Origin: DYEP01 sp040755615
GTDB lineage: Bacteria > Bacillota > Sulfobacillia > DUSP01 > DYEP01
Length of the DNA: 47,484 nt
Direction of reading: 5' to 3'
NCBI GenBank assembly: GCA_040755615.1
Contig: JBFMAL010000022.1
Location: 1-47,484 of the forward strand
This document shows, piece by piece, positions 15,826-24,073 of the stretch. The position numbers and the translations under genes are program-made. The notes under the pieces were generated by a model that searched no databases, was not told where the DNA came from, and saw only the letters and a program-made list of their open reading frames with translations. Positions within the stretch are counted from its first letter, which is position 1, and the number at the start of each line of letters is the position of its first letter.

Positions 15826-16866
15826 TCATTGCCCCCCTGCATCCTTTTCACGGATGTTCAGCACACCTGTTTTCATTCCGAGGATGAGTACGGAACTGAG
15901 CGAGAGCACGAGTATAATGGCTGCGTTAACAGACGAGGCGCCGGCTACGAGCACCGCGCCAAGACCGAGGTACGCGCTGATAAGGTACATAATCAGTACC
16001 ACTTTCCTCTGGCTCAACCCCCGGTCGAGCAGGCGATGGTGGAGATGGCCCCGGTCTGCTTGAGATATGGGGCGACCCTGCGCGAACCGCCTCACTATGG
16101 CAAAAGACGTGTCGAATATGGGTAGCGCCAGAGCGAGCAGCGGTACAACCAGCGCGATAGTGGTGGCGCTCTTTAAAAGCCCCTGGGCTGACAGAGAGGC
16201 GAGTGCAAACCCGATGAAATGGGAACCTCCGTCTCCCATAAAGATCTTTGCGGGGTTAAAGTTGTAGGGCAGAAAACCCAGGGCGCTCCCGGCCAGCGCT
16301 GCCGTGAGCAACACCACGGCCGAATTGCCCAGCTGAAGCGCAGCAAACAGGAGCGTAAAAGCCGCGATGCTGGCGATCCCTGCTGCCAGGCCGTCAAGAC
16401 CGTCTATCAGGTTTACCACGTTGACCACTGCGACGATCCAGGCGACCGACAGCGGCACGCCCCAGGCTCCAAGCTCTATAACGTGGCCGAAGCCTCCGAA
16501 GGGATTGGTGATGAACTCGATCCGTATGTCAAAAACGAGCACGGAGATGAGCGCGATGACGACCTGCCCGATGAACTTGGTACGGGCCTTCAGCACGGCG
16601 AAGTCATCCCAGAGTCCAAGAAGCAGCATCAGTAACCCGCCCGCCACGATGCCGCCCACGTAGCTCTCAGCTGAACCTGCGCCGAACAGCGCGACGAGGC
16701 TGAACGCGAGAAATATGGCTACGCCGCCCAGGTGCGGCGTGGGGGTTGTGTGAACGCTTCGTTCATTTGGCAGGACGACGGCCCCAATACGAAGGGCGAT
16801 TCTGCGTACAAGGGGAGTAATACAAAGCGAAATAACCAGGGCGATAAAAAACGCGAGCATATACAT
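15826..16866 (-). CDS. MraY/WecA/TagO-family glycosyl-1-phosphate transferase
   Basis: 346 residues with about ten membrane helices. It transfers a sugar-1-phosphate from a UDP-sugar to undecaprenyl phosphate, the first step of teichoic-acid or related surface polymer synthesis. Diagnostic motifs are TPTPHLGGVAIF, LLGLWDDF, VNVVNLIDGLDGLAAG, KIFMGDGGSHFIGF and the cytoplasmic HLHHRLLDRGLS (the WecA-type HxHH motif, which favours WecA/TagO over MraY). ATG 16866 follows GGAGG by about 10 bases. Its partner downstream makes UDP-ManNAc, consistent with a linkage-unit role. Confidence 0.92.
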   Translation of the reverse strand: MYMLAFFIALVISLCITPLVRRIALRIGAVVLPNERSVHTTPTPHLGGVAIFLAFSLVALFGAGSAESYVGGIVAGGLLMLLLGLWDDFAVLKARTKFIGQVVIALISVLVFDIRIEFITNPFGGFGHVIELGAWGVPLSVAWIVAVVNVVNLIDGLDGLAAGIASIAAFTLLFAALQLGNSAVVLLTAALAGSALGFLPYNFNPAKIFMGDGGSHFIGFALASLSAQGLLKSATTIALVVPLLALALPIFDTSFAIVRRFAQGRPISQADRGHLHHRLLDRGLSQRKVVLIMYLISAYLGLGAVLVAGASSVNAAIILVLSLSSVLILGMKTGVLNIREKDAGGQ

Positions 16867-16920
16867 ATACCGTACGGCCTCCTCGGAACCATTCTACTTC
16901 CTGCCCGGTGTTACGTCAAC

Positions 16921-17235
16921 TTATGAACCTTTGATCTTGATGTATCCCTTCCGGATCAATTTGGCGATGTGCTCTGAAAGCACCTCTTGAACGTCTATTC
17001 CGTGCTCTTCTTCGAGTACAAACATCATGGTGATGGCAGTCTGGGCCACGTCCAATAATTCTCGACAGACAACCCGGCGCAAAAGTTCCCGCTCAGGCCC
17101 TTCCGCATCCTTGTACCTGCTTATGGCCGCTCCGAGTTCTCCGGCCTCTTCCATCAGTTTCAGAGCGGTCCCCTCCAGCGTTGGGCTTAAGTTATTCAGC
17201 CTGGGCAAAGATATCGTCTTGGTCTTTTGCTCCAT
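16921..17235 (-). CDS. MazG-like nucleotide pyrophosphohydrolase
   Basis: 104 residues with the MazG-like all-alpha fold. KLMEEAGELGAAISRY carries the first EExxE-type metal site, and RELLDVAQTAITMMFVLEEE the second acidic helix. These small enzymes hydrolyse NTPs or dNTPs to the monophosphate. The 5' end overlaps the dCMP deaminase gene by 44 bases, so both are nucleotide-metabolism genes in one transcript. The exact substrate is not predictable. Confidence 0.8.
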   Translation of the reverse strand: MEQKTKTISLPRLNNLSPTLEGTALKLMEEAGELGAAISRYKDAEGPERELLRRVVCRELLDVAQTAITMMFVLEEEHGIDVQEVLSEHIAKLIRKGYIKIKGS

Positions 17236-17689
17236 CCACGGCTCCCCTTCCGTACCAGCACGTAACCACTCCCGCCTCCTCCAACATGCGGCTGGCCAGG
17301 GGGTCCGGGTACCTCTCGACGTATACCACGCGGCGGATACCGGCGTTGATGATCATTTTCGAGCACGTTATGCACGGTTCCAGGGTGCAGTAAATAGTTG
17401 CTCCCTGTACGCTGAACCCGTACAGTGACGCCTGGATAATGGCGTTTTGTTCAGCGTGAAGCCCCCTGCAGAGTTCCTGCCGCTCACCCGATGGGATCTT
17501 CATCTTTTCCCTCAGGCACCCGACGTCAAGGCAATGAGGCAGACCGCTCGGTGCCCCGTTGTACCCGGTAGAGAGGATCCGCTTATCCTTAACGATCACC
17601 GCGCCCACCATTCGCCTGAGACACGTGGATCTTTTTGCCACGACTTCTGCGACTTCAATAAAATACTGGTCCCAGCTGGGTCTGTCCAT
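17192..17689 (-). CDS. comEB: dCMP/cytidine deaminase family protein (ComEB-like)
   Basis: 165 residues of the zinc-dependent deoxycytidylate deaminase family, which makes dUMP from dCMP. The zinc site is visible as LHAEQNAII (HAE, His ligand plus catalytic Glu) and CTLEPCITCSKMI (PCxxC). STGYNGAPSGLPHC is a family block for nucleotide binding. The middle Cys cluster (CLDVGCLREKM) is typical of the ComEB-like variant. It starts 18 bases after upp and is co-directional, placing it in pyrimidine salvage. The symbol follows the Bacillus homologue. Confidence 0.9.
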   Translation of the reverse strand: MDRPSWDQYFIEVAEVVAKRSTCLRRMVGAVIVKDKRILSTGYNGAPSGLPHCLDVGCLREKMKIPSGERQELCRGLHAEQNAIIQASLYGFSVQGATIYCTLEPCITCSKMIINAGIRRVVYVERYPDPLASRMLEEAGVVTCWYGRGAVDGAKDQDDIFAQAE

Positions 17690-17707
17690 CCATTTAACCT
17701 CCGGTAG

Positions 17708-18337
17708 TTACTTCGTGCCGTACAGCCTGTCCCCTGCATCGCCAAGACCCGGTACGATATAGCCGTGTGAATTGAGGTGAGAGTCCACCGCGGCGACAAA
17801 TATCTGGACGTCAGGATTGCGCGAGTGCACTGCTTTTATGCCTTCCGGCGCCGCCAGCAGCGATACCACCTTGATGGTCCTTGCGCCCCTGTCTTTTAGA
17901 AACTCTATGGCGCGGTTTACTGAGCCTCCGGTCGCCAGCATGGGGTCCACGAGTATTACGTCCCTCTCAGACAGGTCATGAGGAAGCTTGCAGTAGTAGT
18001 CGTGGGGCTTTAAGGTATCAGGGTCCCGGTAAAGCCCGATATGCCCTACTTTCGCAGCGGGGATGAGCTTTAGTATCCCTTCCGCCATGGCAAGCCCCGC
18101 CCTCAGAATGGCTACCACGGCCAGCTTCTTGCCCGCCACCATGTGGCAGGTCGCGGTAGCCAGGGGAGTCTCAACACTGACCGCCTCCCGAGGGAGGTCG
18201 CGCGTGACCTCGTACGCCATGAGCATGGCCACTTCCTCGACCATCTCCCTGAACTCCTTCACGCCAGTGTTCTTATCCCTAATGAAGGCCAGCTTGTGCT
18301 GGATGAGGGGATGATCCAATACGATTACCTGTGACAT
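17708..18337 (-). CDS. upp: Uracil phosphoribosyltransferase
   Basis: 209 residues, the standard size. It converts uracil and PRPP to UMP in pyrimidine salvage. Motifs are VLDHPLIQHKLAFIRDKNTG at the start, VAILRAGLAMAEGIL, the PRPP loop VDPMLATGGSVNRAIEFL, and the uracil-binding tail GYIVPGLGDAGDRLYGT. Upp usually ends in TK, and so does this one. It sits between ywlG and comEB as in many Firmicutes. Confidence 0.97.
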   Translation of the reverse strand: MSQVIVLDHPLIQHKLAFIRDKNTGVKEFREMVEEVAMLMAYEVTRDLPREAVSVETPLATATCHMVAGKKLAVVAILRAGLAMAEGILKLIPAAKVGHIGLYRDPDTLKPHDYYCKLPHDLSERDVILVDPMLATGGSVNRAIEFLKDRGARTIKVVSLLAAPEGIKAVHSRNPDVQIFVAAVDSHLNSHGYIVPGLGDAGDRLYGTK

Positions 18338-18352
18338 CGTAAGCCCCCTTCC

Positions 18353-18919
18353 TTACTTCTCTCTGACAGGGCCGTAGACGGCCCTGTGTCCGCCGATCAG
18401 CCTTGGCCTGGTACGAGCCAGCACGAGGTTGGCCTCTCCGATACGTTTTTTCGCTATCCGGACCGGCACCGCAACCGGCCGCAAGTGCATGCCGATCAGG
18501 GTGTCCCCGATGTCTATGCCCGCGTGCGCAGAGATCGACTCCACCACCACAGGGTCCTTGAACATGGACATGGCACAAGCGGCAGTTGCGCCTCCCGCGT
18601 GGGGAACCGGCAATACGGTAACCTCCACCAGTCCATATTTCTCCTGAGCTTCTCTCTCCACTACCAGCGCCCTGTTAATATGCTCGCAGCCTTGTACCGC
18701 AAGGTAGACACTGTGCGCCCTGCAGACGTCGAGCAGCGGCTCAAGCACCGCGCGCGCATACTCCAGTGAGCCTGCTGAGCCGATCTTTTTCCCCTGGATC
18801 TCGCTGGTGGAACAACCGAGGACAAGCAAGCTGCCCGGTCTTAAATCAGCTGCCGCGAACAAAGCTTCCGCCGCTTCTTTTACATCTTTTACAACTTGAT
18901 TTGGGCCAATGAACTCCAT
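18353..18919 (-). CDS. TIGR01440 family protein (YwlG-like)
   Basis: 188 residues of the YwlG/TIGR01440 group, conserved in Firmicutes beside upp and rpiB. Blocks are LLVLGCSTSEIQGKKIGSAG, GCEHINRALVVERE, VLPVPHAGGATAACAMS and HAGIDIGDTLIGMHLRPVAV. No activity is established as far as I know. The gene begins 8 bases downstream of the phosphatase/isomerase fusion gene and is co-transcribed with it. Confidence 0.9.
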   Translation of the reverse strand: MEFIGPNQVVKDVKEAAEALFAAADLRPGSLLVLGCSTSEIQGKKIGSAGSLEYARAVLEPLLDVCRAHSVYLAVQGCEHINRALVVEREAQEKYGLVEVTVLPVPHAGGATAACAMSMFKDPVVVESISAHAGIDIGDTLIGMHLRPVAVPVRIAKKRIGEANLVLARTRPRLIGGHRAVYGPVREK

Positions 18920-18926
18920 CGCTGTT

Positions 18927-19853
18927 TCAGCACCCGCTCTCTACGTTCCCGATCTTATCCACACGGCGCTGGTGCCTGCCCCCGGTAAACTTCCCAGAAA
19001 GCCATGCCCGAAGTACCTCGCGGGCCAGTTCCGGGCCTATGACCCTCGCGCCCATGGCCAGCACGTTCGCATCATTGTGCTCCCGTGACATCCTTGCGGA
19101 ATATGTATCGTGACAGAGAGCCGCCCTGATTCCGCGCACCTTGTTAGCGGTGATGCTCATACCTACGCCGGTGCCGCATACCAGCACGCCGAGAGAGGCC
19201 TGTCCCGACTGGACGCTTTTTGACACGGCGAGGGCTATATCTGGATAGTCCGCGGGCTCGTGAGAGTGCACGCCCATGTCCAAGACGTCATACCCCAGCG
19301 CCTCTATCTCCTCTTTCAACAGCTGTTTCAGTTCAAATCCCCCGTGGTCGCTGCCGATGGCCACGCATGTCCGGGCCTTGTCCAGACCTGCGTTAGTATT
19401 CTTCTCCGAGTCCGACCTTCCCTGCAGCAACTCTTCAATCACTTTTTTTGACGCCTCCTGTATTTGCCGTGCGACAACACGGTATGCCTCAAGGTCTCGC
19501 CCAAAAGGATCTGCTATGTCATCTCCGGAAGAAAGCATGCGCACTCTTCCCTGGGCTTCCGGAGCCATGGCCCGCACCTGGTTCAGGTGAGAGCGGGTCA
19601 TGACGAGCACGAGGTCTGCTTCCTTCACCATTTCCGGGGTAAGCTGCGTGGCAGTGTGCGCGGTGAGGTCAAGCCCCATCTCCCTGGCGACCAGCATTGC
19701 ATTGTCCGAAGCGGGCTGGCCCGGCACCGCGGCAGTGCCGGCAGAGCTCACGTGCACTTCGTGAAGTCCCATCTCCTCGGCGAGCTTTTCGAAGATAACC
19801 CGGGCCATGCTGCTCCTGCACGTGTTGCCCGTACAAACCAACAACACTTTCAT
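18927..19853 (-). CDS. Fusion of LMW protein phosphatase (YwlE-like) and ribose-5-phosphate isomerase B
   Basis: 308 residues with two enzymes in one chain. Residues ~1-150 are a low-molecular-weight phosphatase: LLVCTGNTCRSSMA holds the catalytic C-x5-R loop, and DPFG the general-acid Asp. In Bacillus the homologue YwlE is an arginine phosphatase. Residues ~165-305 are RpiB: IGSDHGGFELK, LVCGTGVGMSITANK and SREHNDANVLAMGARVIG. RpiB isomerises ribose-5-P and ribulose-5-P. The linker (EELLQGRSDSEKNTNAGLDK) is short and polar. In many relatives these are two adjacent genes. ATG 19853 overlaps the sua5 stop by 4 bases. Confidence 0.9.
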   Translation of the reverse strand: MKVLLVCTGNTCRSSMARVIFEKLAEEMGLHEVHVSSAGTAAVPGQPASDNAMLVAREMGLDLTAHTATQLTPEMVKEADLVLVMTRSHLNQVRAMAPEAQGRVRMLSSGDDIADPFGRDLEAYRVVARQIQEASKKVIEELLQGRSDSEKNTNAGLDKARTCVAIGSDHGGFELKQLLKEEIEALGYDVLDMGVHSHEPADYPDIALAVSKSVQSGQASLGVLVCGTGVGMSITANKVRGIRAALCHDTYSARMSREHNDANVLAMGARVIGPELAREVLRAWLSGKFTGGRHQRRVDKIGNVESGC

Positions 19854-20920
19854 GATAGATCCTCCCCTGCTTGCAGCACCCTGCCCCCCGAAGCCCTGTG
19901 CAGGCGGTCGCAAATCGCCTCGCCGAGCCCCTCGCGCGGGAACCCTTCAGCCAGTATGACGTTGATCTTGTGTGAATCAAACTGGCGAAGGCAGGTATAG
20001 AGGTTTCGTGCGATCTCGGAAAGGTCATCCCTGTCCCCCAGCGACAGCACAACGTCTGCGGTATAATGCTGCCTGGTCTGATTCGTCGCCAGGATCCCCA
20101 CGCGGTGCCCGCCCCGCCTGCGCTCTTCCGAGAGCCTTTTGATCTCACGCACGACGGCGTCCGTGTCGCCCTCCACCACCCACATCTCCGACCTGGGTGC
20201 ATAGTGGGTATGCTTCATACCAGGTGAGGCCAGCCTGTCCCCCTCCAGGAAGTGCCTTACCCGCCCGGCTCCCAGCACCTGCTCTAACTGCTCCCGTGTG
20301 ACCCCCCCGGGCCGCAGTATCACGCACACCTGTCCTGTCGTATCGATAACAGTGGATTCAACGCCTATACCCGTGGGGCCAGCGTCCAGCACACATCCGA
20401 TCCTGCCACCTAAATCCTCCAAAACCTGCTGGGCCGTCACGGGGCTTGGTCTCCCCGAAGTGTTGGCGCTTGGTGCCGCGATGGGTACACCGGATGCGGA
20501 TATCAGTGCAAGCGCCACCGGGCAGTCCGGCATCCGGAGCGCCACCGTGGGGTGCCCGGCAGTCACCTCTACTGGAATGGACGGATGCTTCTTAGCGACT
20601 ACTGTGAGGGGTCCTGGCCAGAACTTATCGATCAGTGTCGTTGCCATATCACTCAGACCCTCCGACAGCTCGCGCGCCTGCTGCCGGCTGCTCACGTGTA
20701 ATATTAGGGGGTTATCCTGCGGCCGCCCCTTCACCTCGAATATCTTCCTGACAGCAGGCGGATAAAGGCCGTTCGCCCCTAGTCCGTACACGGTTTCGGT
20801 AGGAAACGCGACCAGCCCGCCGCTTTGAATGACGGATGCGGCTTCACGGATAGCCCCGGGATCGGGCATGTCACGGTCGACTTTAAGAAGCTTTGTTACC
20901 GTAGTGTTTTCCTGCAACAC
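19850..20920 (-). CDS. sua5: L-threonylcarbamoyladenylate synthase (Sua5/YwlC type)
   Basis: 356 residues. The N-terminal YrdC domain (~1-215) makes threonylcarbamoyl-AMP for the t6A37 modification of ANN-decoding tRNAs: GGLVAFPTETVYGLGANG, KGRPQDNPLILHV, SANTSGRPSPV and VESTVIDTTG. A C-terminal Sua5 domain (~240-350) follows, with SPGMKHTHYAPRSE as the interdomain linker motif, so this is the long form rather than the short TsaC. It overlaps prmC by 25 bases and the phosphatase fusion by 4. The gene order matches other Firmicutes. Confidence 0.95.
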   Translation of the reverse strand: MLQENTTVTKLLKVDRDMPDPGAIREAASVIQSGGLVAFPTETVYGLGANGLYPPAVRKIFEVKGRPQDNPLILHVSSRQQARELSEGLSDMATTLIDKFWPGPLTVVAKKHPSIPVEVTAGHPTVALRMPDCPVALALISASGVPIAAPSANTSGRPSPVTAQQVLEDLGGRIGCVLDAGPTGIGVESTVIDTTGQVCVILRPGGVTREQLEQVLGAGRVRHFLEGDRLASPGMKHTHYAPRSEMWVVEGDTDAVVREIKRLSEERRRGGHRVGILATNQTRQHYTADVVLSLGDRDDLSEIARNLYTCLRQFDSHKINVILAEGFPREGLGEAICDRLHRASGGRVLQAGEDLS

Positions 20921-21741
20921 ACTACCCTCTCAATTCCCTGGAGATCCATAATGGACCGGGGTTCAGTAAATCCCATCTCCCCGGCGAGGAGAATCACGCT
21001 CTCTGCCTGACTTGCGCCCACTTCGAGGTACACGCGGCCTCCAGGTTTTAAGCAGCGGTACGCCTGGGGCAAAAGCCTCCGTATGAGCGACAGGCCGTCC
21101 GGACCCCCGTCTAGCGCCAGAGCAGGCTCATACTGTACACCGGCGGGCAGGCGCTCCATCTCCCCCGTGGGGATATACGGGAGGTTGGCCGCCACCGCGT
21201 CAAACCCTTCGTCATAGGACACGCCTGACAAAAGGTCTGACAGAAGCACGGCAACCCGTTCGCTCACCCCGTGCAACACCACGTTTTCCTCGGCCGTCTT
21301 CAAGGCGGGTTCAGAAATATCCACCGCCAGCACGCGTACGTCGGGGCGCAGCACAGCAAGGGAAACGGCGACGCAACCGCTTCCTGTGCCTACGTCAACC
21401 ACTAGCGCTCCCCGCCCGAGCTCGGACAGCATCGTCTCTACCAGTATTTCCGTTTCGGGCCTCGGGATGAGCACACTTTCGTTTACTCGAAATTCAAGCG
21501 ACATAAACTCCCGGATGCCCGTCAGGTACGCGATAGGCAACCCCGCAGCGCGACGCCTGATATCCATCCGCAGCCTTTCAAGCGCAGGCGCGTCCATCTC
21601 TTCCTCCGGATGGGTGTATATGTGGTACCTCGAGACGCCGGCCGCCTTCGCTACGAGTAGCCCTGCATCCAGTGCGGCGCTTTGGATCCCGTGCCCGGAC
21701 AGGAAACCGCAAGCCTCGGTATATGCCTCAATTAGAGTCAA
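20896..21741 (-). CDS. prmC: Peptide chain release factor N5-glutamine methyltransferase
   Basis: 281 residues. It methylates the Gln of the GGQ motif in RF1 and RF2. The SAM-binding segment is VVDVGTGSGCVAVSLAVL. The catalytic motif reads NLPYIP instead of the usual NPPYI, a conservative change seen in some relatives. The N-terminal helical domain and LRPETEILVE block are normal. The TTG start overlaps the prfA stop (TTGA), so it is coupled to its own substrate gene. Confidence 0.95.
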   Translation of the reverse strand: MTLIEAYTEACGFLSGHGIQSAALDAGLLVAKAAGVSRYHIYTHPEEEMDAPALERLRMDIRRRAAGLPIAYLTGIREFMSLEFRVNESVLIPRPETEILVETMLSELGRGALVVDVGTGSGCVAVSLAVLRPDVRVLAVDISEPALKTAEENVVLHGVSERVAVLLSDLLSGVSYDEGFDAVAANLPYIPTGEMERLPAGVQYEPALALDGGPDGLSLIRRLLPQAYRCLKPGGRVYLEVGASQAESVILLAGEMGFTEPRSIMDLQGIERVVCCRKTLR

Positions 21742-22811
21742 GAGACACTCGCCTCTTCCAACTTGCGCTCTCGGTCCGACATGATCAGCTGGTCAACGAT
21801 CTGGTCGATATCGCCGTCTAAGAATTCGTCGAGCCTGTGTATGGTAAGGCCGATGCGGTGGTCCGTCACGCGCCCCTGCGGGAAGTTATAAGTGCGGATC
21901 CGCTCTGAACGGTCTCCTGTTCCTACCTGCGACTTCCGCACGTCGGACAGTTCCTGCCTTTGCTTTTCCTCGGCCAGCGCAAGCAGCCTCGCACGGAGCA
22001 CTCGCATCGCCTTGTCCTTATTCTTATGCTGCGACTTTTCGTCCTGGCAGGATACGACCAGCCCGGTTGGGATGTGGGTTATGCGCACCGCGGAGTAGGT
22101 GGTATTGACGCTCTGCCCTCCGGGACCGCTCGAGCAGAACGTGTCGATTCTCAGGTCGTCAGGGTCGATCTCGATATCCACTTCCTCTGCTTCCGGCAGC
22201 ACAGCCACTGTAGCGGCTGAAGTGTGTATCCTGCCACCTGATTCGGTGACAGGGATCCGCTGCACCCGGTGCACCCCGCTCTCGTATTTCAGCCGGCTGT
22301 ACGCTCCCCTGCCTTCCACAACGAAAATGATCTCCTTAAACCCGCCGATGTCAGTGGGGTTTGAGGAAAGCACCTCTGTGCGCCAGTTGTGCAGCTCGGC
22401 GTAACGCGTGTACATCCTGTACAGATCGGCTGCGAACAGCGCTGCCTCATCGCCGCCCGTACCCGCCCGGATTTCCACTATCACGTTCTTTTCGTCATTG
22501 GGGTCCCTCGGAAGCAAGAGCGCCCGCAGTTCCTCTTCGAGCTTCTTCTGCCTAATCTCAAGAGCTTCTAGTTCCGCCACCACCATGGCCCTGAACTCGG
22601 GGTCGTCGATCCTGTCTTTGAGGAGTGCCTCCGTATCCTCCATCTCTTTAACCACTTTCGTATACTCATCATATTTGGTCACCATCTCCGACAGAGCGGC
22701 GTGTTCCTTCGCCATCGCCGGCCACTGGCTGCTCGATAACATCTGGGGGTCTGCCATCTTCTCCGAGAGCTCAAGATACCGTTTCTTTATTGATTCAAGT
22801 TTATCCAGCAT
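21738..22811 (-). CDS. prfA: Peptide chain release factor 1
   Basis: 357 residues, the normal RF1 length. It reads UAA and UAG and triggers peptide release. The catalytic loop is SSGPGGQSVNTTYSA (GGQ), and the stop-codon recognition tripeptide is PVT in VQRIPVTESGGRIHTSA. ATG 22811 gives the family N-terminus MLDKLESIKKRY and has GGGGGG 8 bases upstream; a TTG two codons earlier is less likely. The gene slightly overlaps the upstream yqhQ-like gene. Confidence 0.97.
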   Translation of the reverse strand: MLDKLESIKKRYLELSEKMADPQMLSSSQWPAMAKEHAALSEMVTKYDEYTKVVKEMEDTEALLKDRIDDPEFRAMVVAELEALEIRQKKLEEELRALLLPRDPNDEKNVIVEIRAGTGGDEAALFAADLYRMYTRYAELHNWRTEVLSSNPTDIGGFKEIIFVVEGRGAYSRLKYESGVHRVQRIPVTESGGRIHTSAATVAVLPEAEEVDIEIDPDDLRIDTFCSSGPGGQSVNTTYSAVRITHIPTGLVVSCQDEKSQHKNKDKAMRVLRARLLALAEEKQRQELSDVRKSQVGTGDRSERIRTYNFPQGRVTDHRIGLTIHRLDEFLDGDIDQIVDQLIMSDRERKLEEASVS

Positions 22812-23673
22812 GTTCAAAGCCCCCCGCTACGTTCTTGAAGGCTTCGAGAGCGACTTCAATCTGTGAAATATCGGGCTCGCGGGTGGTGAGTCGCTGTATC
22901 CAGACACCCGGGAGCGTGACGACCTTGGCGAACGTGCCTGCGCGTCTCCCCGCAAGGCGAATGATTTCATACGAGAGCGCCGCAACGACCGGGAGCAGCC
23001 CTAGCCGGAGCAGCACCCGCTGGAAGATTCCCGGCCACCCGAAGGTGGAGAACAAGAGCACGCTGATGAACGCAACCATAAAAAGAAAACTTGTCCCGCA
23101 GCGCGGGTGAAAACGGGGGTACCCTGAAACCGACACCGGATCCAGGGTGGCCCCGTGCTCGTATGCGTTGATCACCTTATGTTCTGCTCCGTGGTACTCA
23201 AGTACTCGCTTTACCTCGGGCGAGAGCGATATGGCTGCGATATATGCCACGAGTATAAAGATGCGGACCACACCTTCTAGGATATTCAAGACGACGCTTG
23301 AGGTATCAAGCGCACGCCGCAGGAAGTCAACGACGAAGGTGGGCCCCACTATGAATGCCAGCACTGAGAACACCAGTGCTCCGGCGACGGTCAGTATAGT
23401 CTGGGTCCGGCTGAGCTGTTCCTCTCCCAGCCCTTCCTGTGCCGAATAAAGCAGGGCATCTATCCCCAGCACGACCATCTCCACAAGGGAAACCGGCCCT
23501 CGAATGAATGCGAGGCCAAGCGCGGCATGTTTTTGTACCCATGAGACAGCGTGCTGCAGGCGTGTGGTTATGCGGCCATCGGGCAACCTTATTGCTACGG
23601 CAACCTTATTCGGCCCGCGCATCATCACACCCTCGATCACCGCCTGTCCGCCATAAATCACCTTATCTGGCAA
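22801..23673 (-). CDS. DUF1385 membrane protein (YqhQ-like)
   Basis: 290 residues with the DUF1385 signature YGGQAVIEGVMMRGPNKVAV at the N-terminus and several hydrophobic helices (~80-240), plus VLEYHGAEHKVINAYEHGA and HPRCGTSFLFMVAFISVLLF. The protein is predicted to sit in the membrane; its function is unknown. It is regularly found between rpmE and prfA in Firmicutes. The TTG start has GGAGG 6 bases upstream. Confidence 0.9.
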   Translation of the reverse strand: MPDKVIYGGQAVIEGVMMRGPNKVAVAIRLPDGRITTRLQHAVSWVQKHAALGLAFIRGPVSLVEMVVLGIDALLYSAQEGLGEEQLSRTQTILTVAGALVFSVLAFIVGPTFVVDFLRRALDTSSVVLNILEGVVRIFILVAYIAAISLSPEVKRVLEYHGAEHKVINAYEHGATLDPVSVSGYPRFHPRCGTSFLFMVAFISVLLFSTFGWPGIFQRVLLRLGLLPVVAALSYEIIRLAGRRAGTFAKVVTLPGVWIQRLTTREPDISQIEVALEAFKNVAGGFEHAG

Positions 23674-23691
23674 GACTATCCTCCGATCTGC

Positions 23692-23718
23692 AAAAGGCAG
23701 AGCCCGTGGGCTCTGCCG
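23692..23718 (-). terminator. Intrinsic terminator after rpmE
   Basis: On the minus strand GGCAGAGCCC and GGGCTCTGCC form a near-perfect stem (23718-23697) followed by TTTTGC. It lies about 25 bases after the rpmE stop and 20 before the yqhQ-like gene, so it would attenuate read-through into prfA and later genes. Confidence 0.7.
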
Positions 23719-23740
23719 TTGCCTTTAATGTAGTCTTTCC

Positions 23741-23941
23741 CTATTCCATGCCGTACTTCTTCCTGAACTTCTCCACGCGGCCGCCGGTATCTATAATCTT
23801 CTGAACACCTGTGAAATAAGGATGGCATTTGGCGCAGATCTCTACCTTCAGGTTCTTTTTTGTAGACCCCACATGGTATACCGCCCCACAGGCACAGCTG
23901 ATGGTGGTCTTTTCATATTTTGGATGAATCTTGGCCTTCAC
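23741..23941 (-). CDS. rpmE: 50S ribosomal protein L31 (zinc-binding form)
   Basis: 66 residues starting VKAKIHPKYEKTTISCACGA. It has the zinc ligands CxC (CACG) and CxxC (CAKC) of the C+ form of L31, followed by HPYFTGVQKIIDTGGRVEKF, the usual ending. The GTG start at 23941 is preceded by AAAGGGGTG; upstream in-frame residues do not resemble L31. It is a single-gene transcript between its own promoter and a terminator. Confidence 0.95.
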   Translation of the reverse strand: MKAKIHPKYEKTTISCACGAVYHVGSTKKNLKVEICAKCHPYFTGVQKIIDTGGRVEKFRKKYGME

Positions 23942-23987
23942 TGTTGTTTTCACCCCTTTAGGACAACCCCAAGATCGCACGCTAGTT

Positions 23988-24016
23988 ATTATATCACAGT
24001 GCACCAGGCAAAGCAA
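23988..24016 (-). promoter_or_regulatory. Promoter of rpmE
   Basis: TTGCTT (24016-24011), a 17-base spacer and a consensus TATAAT (23993-23988) on the minus strand, with a predicted start about 40 bases before the rpmE GTG. Confidence 0.7.
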
Positions 24017-24073
24017 CAAATAACCTCATGCTGGTAACATAGCCAACTTTTGTATTATAAACGCCCTGACCCC

